The notes beneath the pieces are model-generated. The model saw nothing but the letters and a program-made list of their open reading frames with translations. It was not told where the DNA came from and made no database searches. Both the position numbers and the translations under genes were made by a program. 21,416 bases of DNA from a virus. Location of the stretch: positions 1 to 21,416 of IMG/VR virus record IMGVR_UViG_3300042288_000777. One strand, 5' to 3'. Shown here one piece after another: positions 19,490 to 21,416 of this stretch (positions are counted from its first letter, which is position 1; each line of letters starts with the position of its first letter).

Positions 19490-19726
19490 TCACCACTCGC
19501 CGCCGTAGCGGCTTTGCATCCGGTCGATGTACTCGTCCTCGCGCCCAGCCTTGAACGCAGCCGCCGCGTGTTGGCTGCCTGGCTTGATCACCAGCGGTGG
19601 CAGTGCCGGCTCCTCAAGAACCGAGCCGATGTCGGTCTCAACCATCAGCGGCTCGGCCTGGTCCTCGCTGGCGAGGCGCTTGCGGGCCTCCTCGGTCGTC
19701 TCGAAATCGCGTAAGAACTTGGCCAT
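19490..19726 (-). CDS. Small hypothetical protein, acidic middle
   Basis: The product has 78 residues from the ATG at 19726 with AAAGGA 5 nt upstream. It begins MAKFLRDFETTEEARKRLASEDQAEPLMVETDIGSVLEEPALPPLVIKPG and ends AAAAFKAGREDEYIDRMQSRYGGEW. The chain is hydrophilic, with a Pro-rich centre and a basic C-terminal helix; no catalytic or DNA-binding motif is visible. It follows the SSB-like gene by 10 nt and is probably co-transcribed with it. No family is recognised. Confidence 0.65.
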   Translation of the reverse strand: MAKFLRDFETTEEARKRLASEDQAEPLMVETDIGSVLEEPALPPLVIKPGSQHAAAAFKAGREDEYIDRMQSRYGGEW

Positions 19727-19736
19727 GTGATTCCTT

Positions 19737-20276
19737 TCAAAATGGGATGTCGTCGGACCCGACCGCCGGCGATGCCTGCTTGACCTTGGCGGCAGGCGTC
19801 CGCGCCGTCCGCCTGGCGGCGGGCTCCTGCTCAAGCTGCTCGACCGGCAGGAACTTGCCGACGTTCACCCACTGCCGGCCGTTCTTGTCAACCTTGTGGT
19901 AGACCTCGGCCCTGACGCGCCGGCCGGTGAGATCGTCAATTGGAGTGGCAAGCCACTCCGCAGCGCCCATGCCGAGCGACTCGGCCAGCGACCTAATCAG
20001 AGCCTTGGCCCAGCCCTGGCCCTTCTTGGCTCGCACCTTCACCCACCAGTAGCGTCGATCGTCGTGGGCCAGCTCGAGGTAGTACTCGGCCTCGCTGTCC
20101 GCGGTCGTCACAATCTTGAGCTCGTGCACGCCCTCCGACAGGTCGATCTTCTCGCCGGTCGTCGTGGCAGCCGCCGGTTGATCGTCATCACCGAAAACGT
20201 CCCAGTCCATTGGCTGTTCCTCTTTGGGTTCTTGTTTCTTCCGTTTCATCTGCGTCCACGAGTCATGCCACGCCAT
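19737..20276 (-). CDS. SSB-like protein with DDIPF acidic C-terminal tip
   Basis: The product has 179 residues from the ATG at 20276 with GGAGG about 9 nt upstream; an ATG at 20249 is a non-overlapping alternative. After a charged N-terminus (KRKKQEPKEEQPMDWDVFGDDDQ), the core EGVHELKIVTTADSEAEYYLELAHDDRRYWWVKVRAKKGQGWAKALIRSLAESLGM with RRVRAEVYHKVDKNGRQWVNVGKFLPV has the strand order and aromatic residues of an OB-type fold. The basic linker then ends in SDDIPF, the same tip bacterial SSBs use to dock partner proteins. A ssDNA-binding role fits its place next to an annealing-type recombinase. The core family is not one I can name. Confidence 0.7.
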   Translation of the reverse strand: MAWHDSWTQMKRKKQEPKEEQPMDWDVFGDDDQPAAATTTGEKIDLSEGVHELKIVTTADSEAEYYLELAHDDRRYWWVKVRAKKGQGWAKALIRSLAESLGMGAAEWLATPIDDLTGRRVRAEVYHKVDKNGRQWVNVGKFLPVEQLEQEPAARRTARTPAAKVKQASPAVGSDDIPF

Positions 20277-20913
20277 TGGCCGCAACCTCCGGCGCGATCT
20301 GCTCGTGGCGGATGGCGATCTGCTTGTCGAGCCGCGCCCGCTGCGTCGGGCTCAGACCGCCGGTGGAGACGGCCTCGTCGGCCTCGTCGCCGATCGTGCC
20401 AAGCTCCTCGACGGTGGTTGCCGTGTTGACACGCTCCAGCCATCCGGCCTTGGCCGTTGAGTCAGGGGCATCAACGTGCGTCATTTCCTCGGCCGGAGTC
20501 GTCTCCAGGCCGGCGTCCATCAGCGTCACGACAAACCCGAAAGCGGACCTGCACGCCCGGCTCATGGCCCGCGTCTGCGCCATAGCCCGGCGAGCGAAAA
20601 CCGGACGCTTGGACCACAGCGACTCGTCGTCGCCGACGAATCCCTCGGCCTCGGCCAGAATTTTGCCGTCTAAGACACGCACTACCTGGCCAATGGCCCT
20701 GTAGCCGTCCTCCACACGTTCGACGTTGCGGGCAGATGCCACGCAGCCGAATGCGTTAGCGATGGCCTGCCAGCCTTCGATTTGGATGTAGCGGCGGCCC
20801 TGGATCTTCATGGCCGTCTTCACGACCAATTCGCGGCACAGCCCCGCCGCGTTCGTCGCCGCCCTGTGCGAGACGATTGCCGTCGATTCCACCACTGCGA
20901 TCTCGGTTCCCAT
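20263..20913 (-). CDS. Putative phage ssDNA-annealing/recombination protein
   Basis: The product has 216 residues from the ATG at 20913 with AAGGA about 9 nt upstream. Residues ~36-125 carry IQGRRYIQIEGWQAIANAFGCVASARNVERVEDGYRAIGQVVRVLDGKILAEAEGFVGDDESLWSKRPVFARRAMAQTRAMSRACRSAFGFVVTLMDAGLETTPAEEM. The arrangement 'yv..egW..ia...G......v.r..dGy.a...v...dG......eg......W..r..faarsMAqTRA.sra.R...g' is common in phage genomes beside SSB genes. It resembles ERF/Rad52-type annealing proteins, but I cannot prove membership. The C-terminal third is a charged helical tail. It overlaps the SSB-like gene by 14 nt, supporting a shared recombination function. Confidence 0.6.
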   Translation of the reverse strand: MGTEIAVVESTAIVSHRAATNAAGLCRELVVKTAMKIQGRRYIQIEGWQAIANAFGCVASARNVERVEDGYRAIGQVVRVLDGKILAEAEGFVGDDESLWSKRPVFARRAMAQTRAMSRACRSAFGFVVTLMDAGLETTPAEEMTHVDAPDSTAKAGWLERVNTATTVEELGTIGDEADEAVSTGGLSPTQRARLDKQIAIRHEQIAPEVAANGVA

Positions 20914-20992
20914 GATCTGCGTCCTTTGCTACTGGTGAGAAAAGCCCGTTTCGCGTCGTGCTGGCGGGCGAATAAATTGCGTCCCTGCTGCT

Positions 20993-21034
20993 GCCGGCTC
21001 CGCCGGCCATCCTTCCGGCCAGCGGCTCAGCCGC
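20993..21034. other. Tandem short stem-loops upstream of the annealing gene
   Basis: GCCGGC-TCC-GCCGGC (20993-21007) and GCGGC-TCA-GCCGC (21022-21034) flank a CCGGCC direct repeat, within the 142-nt gap between two early genes. On the minus strand they follow the stop at 21056. No T-run follows them. Attenuation, processing, or plain GC-rich chance are all possible. Confidence 0.35.
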
Positions 21035-21055
21035 CGGTCGGTCCTGTTTGGTCTG

Positions 21056-21307
21056 TCAGAACGGGAGAACGTTCCCGATTGGCCACGGCCGCGGATCGAC
21101 CTCGACGATGTCGTCGGCCGTCTCTACGAGCAGCCGGCCGTGGTGGTGGTCAGTTACCCGGCCGTCGTCGTATGAGCTGTCGCTCCAGCCGTGCAGCCGG
21201 AAGGAAACGTGGTCGCCAATGGCGTCGCAGTCGATAGCCCGGCGGCTAGGCGTTTGCTCGTGCAGGGCAGAGGCAGCGGCGAGGTATTCGGCGTGGTGGG
21301 CGTCCAT
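21056..21307 (-). CDS. Small hypothetical protein at the promoter-proximal end
   Basis: The product has 83 residues from the ATG at 21307 with AAAGGA about 8 nt upstream. It begins MDAHHAEYLAAASALHEQTPSRRAIDCDAIGDHVSFRLHGWSDSSYDD and ends in VEVDPRPWPIGNVLPF. The His/Asp-rich middle (VTDHHHGRLLVETADDIVEVD) alternates as beta strands. It is the first gene of the visible early block. No family is recognised. The C-terminal VLPF loosely recalls an SSB-type tip but lacks the acidic residues before it. Confidence 0.65.
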   Translation of the reverse strand: MDAHHAEYLAAASALHEQTPSRRAIDCDAIGDHVSFRLHGWSDSSYDDGRVTDHHHGRLLVETADDIVEVDPRPWPIGNVLPF

Positions 21308-21350
21308 GCGATTGTTCCTTTGTTCAGGTGTGAAGGGCGGGAATGTAAAT

Positions 21351-21370
21351 GGGGGGGGGGGGGGGGGGGG
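21351..21370. repeat. 20-base poly-G homopolymer
   Basis: Twenty consecutive G residues are flanked by TGTAA on the left and TTACA on the right, which form a short inverted repeat around the run. The sequence beyond is low-complexity (GGTTGGGTGGTG and T8). It lies 44 nt upstream of the first early gene. It may be a variable leader tract, but a sequencing or assembly artefact near a contig end is just as likely. Confidence 0.8.
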
Positions 21371-21416
21371 AATTACAATGCCGGTTGGGTGGTGTTTTGT
21401 TGGGTTTTTTTTGCGG

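Noticed and set aside
20756-21010. Minus-strand 84-codon frame beginning MAGGAGSSRDAIYSP
   Set aside because: It overlaps the annealing-protein gene by 158 nt, its ribosome site is too close to the ATG, and it has no recognisable domain; a short real 5' part cannot be excluded.

Overview
The window is a contiguous piece of a tailed double-stranded DNA bacteriophage or prophage (Caudoviricetes type). It is GC-rich (about 60% by eye). Every gene I accept lies on the minus strand, so transcription runs from high to low coordinates. Most neighbours are joined by ATGA or TGATG stop/start overlaps, as expected of one long phage operon. I see no integrase, tRNA, rRNA, CRISPR or insertion sequence. 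The host cannot be read from the sequence. Several proteins (terminase N-terminus, connector, small secreted protein) remind me of planctomycete-associated phages and prophages, but that is memory-based and low confidence.

Right part, about 21.3 to 14.2 kb (early/replication side): a small unknown gene, a putative ssDNA-annealing protein, an SSB-like protein with a DDIPF acidic tail, a small unknown gene, a 37-residue zinc-ribbon microprotein, a SNF2-like SF2 helicase overlapping a DNA methyltransferase, a winged-helix protein, a GIY-YIG (T5orf172/MUG113-like) protein, a truncated DUF1376 fragment, a small charged protein, a replisome-organizer-like protein, a LexA-type DNA-binding protein without protease, and a small unknown gene. 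The replisome gene carries nine CGTGACG boxes in two clusters beside a (CTTCT)5 tract. I propose this as the replication origin, by analogy with the lambda O gene.

Middle, about 14.2 to 11.55 kb: a one-helix membrane protein whose frame runs 167 nt into a phage-encoded DNA polymerase sliding clamp, a helix-turn-helix protein, a small Cys-rich secreted protein that looks like a moron, a small GGPLDG protein, and a RusA-like Holliday-junction resolvase. A 122-nt intergenic stretch packed with four stem-loops then separates this part from the packaging genes.

Left part, about 11.5 to 0 kb (late/virion side): the large terminase subunit, split by a 391-residue class 3 intein with Ala at position 1 and a LAGLIDADG endonuclease; then a GNAT-like protein, a small conserved protein, the portal, an 18-codon acidic mini-ORF, a prohead protease fused in frame to the major capsid protein (with a strong internal ribosome-binding site before the scaffold/capsid part), a DUF2190 capsid-cement-like protein and a connector-like protein. 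Receptor-binding or fibre genes follow directly: collagen-like, poly-glycine, two small structural proteins, and a LamG-domain protein cut by the window edge. No tape measure, major tail protein or baseplate gene appears between head and fibres, so either the tail is short or those genes lie outside the window.

The strongest leads are the class 3 intein at the terminase Walker A motif, the iteron-like origin inside the replisome gene, the protease-capsid fusion with internal start, and several translated-looking microgenes below normal annotation cut-offs.
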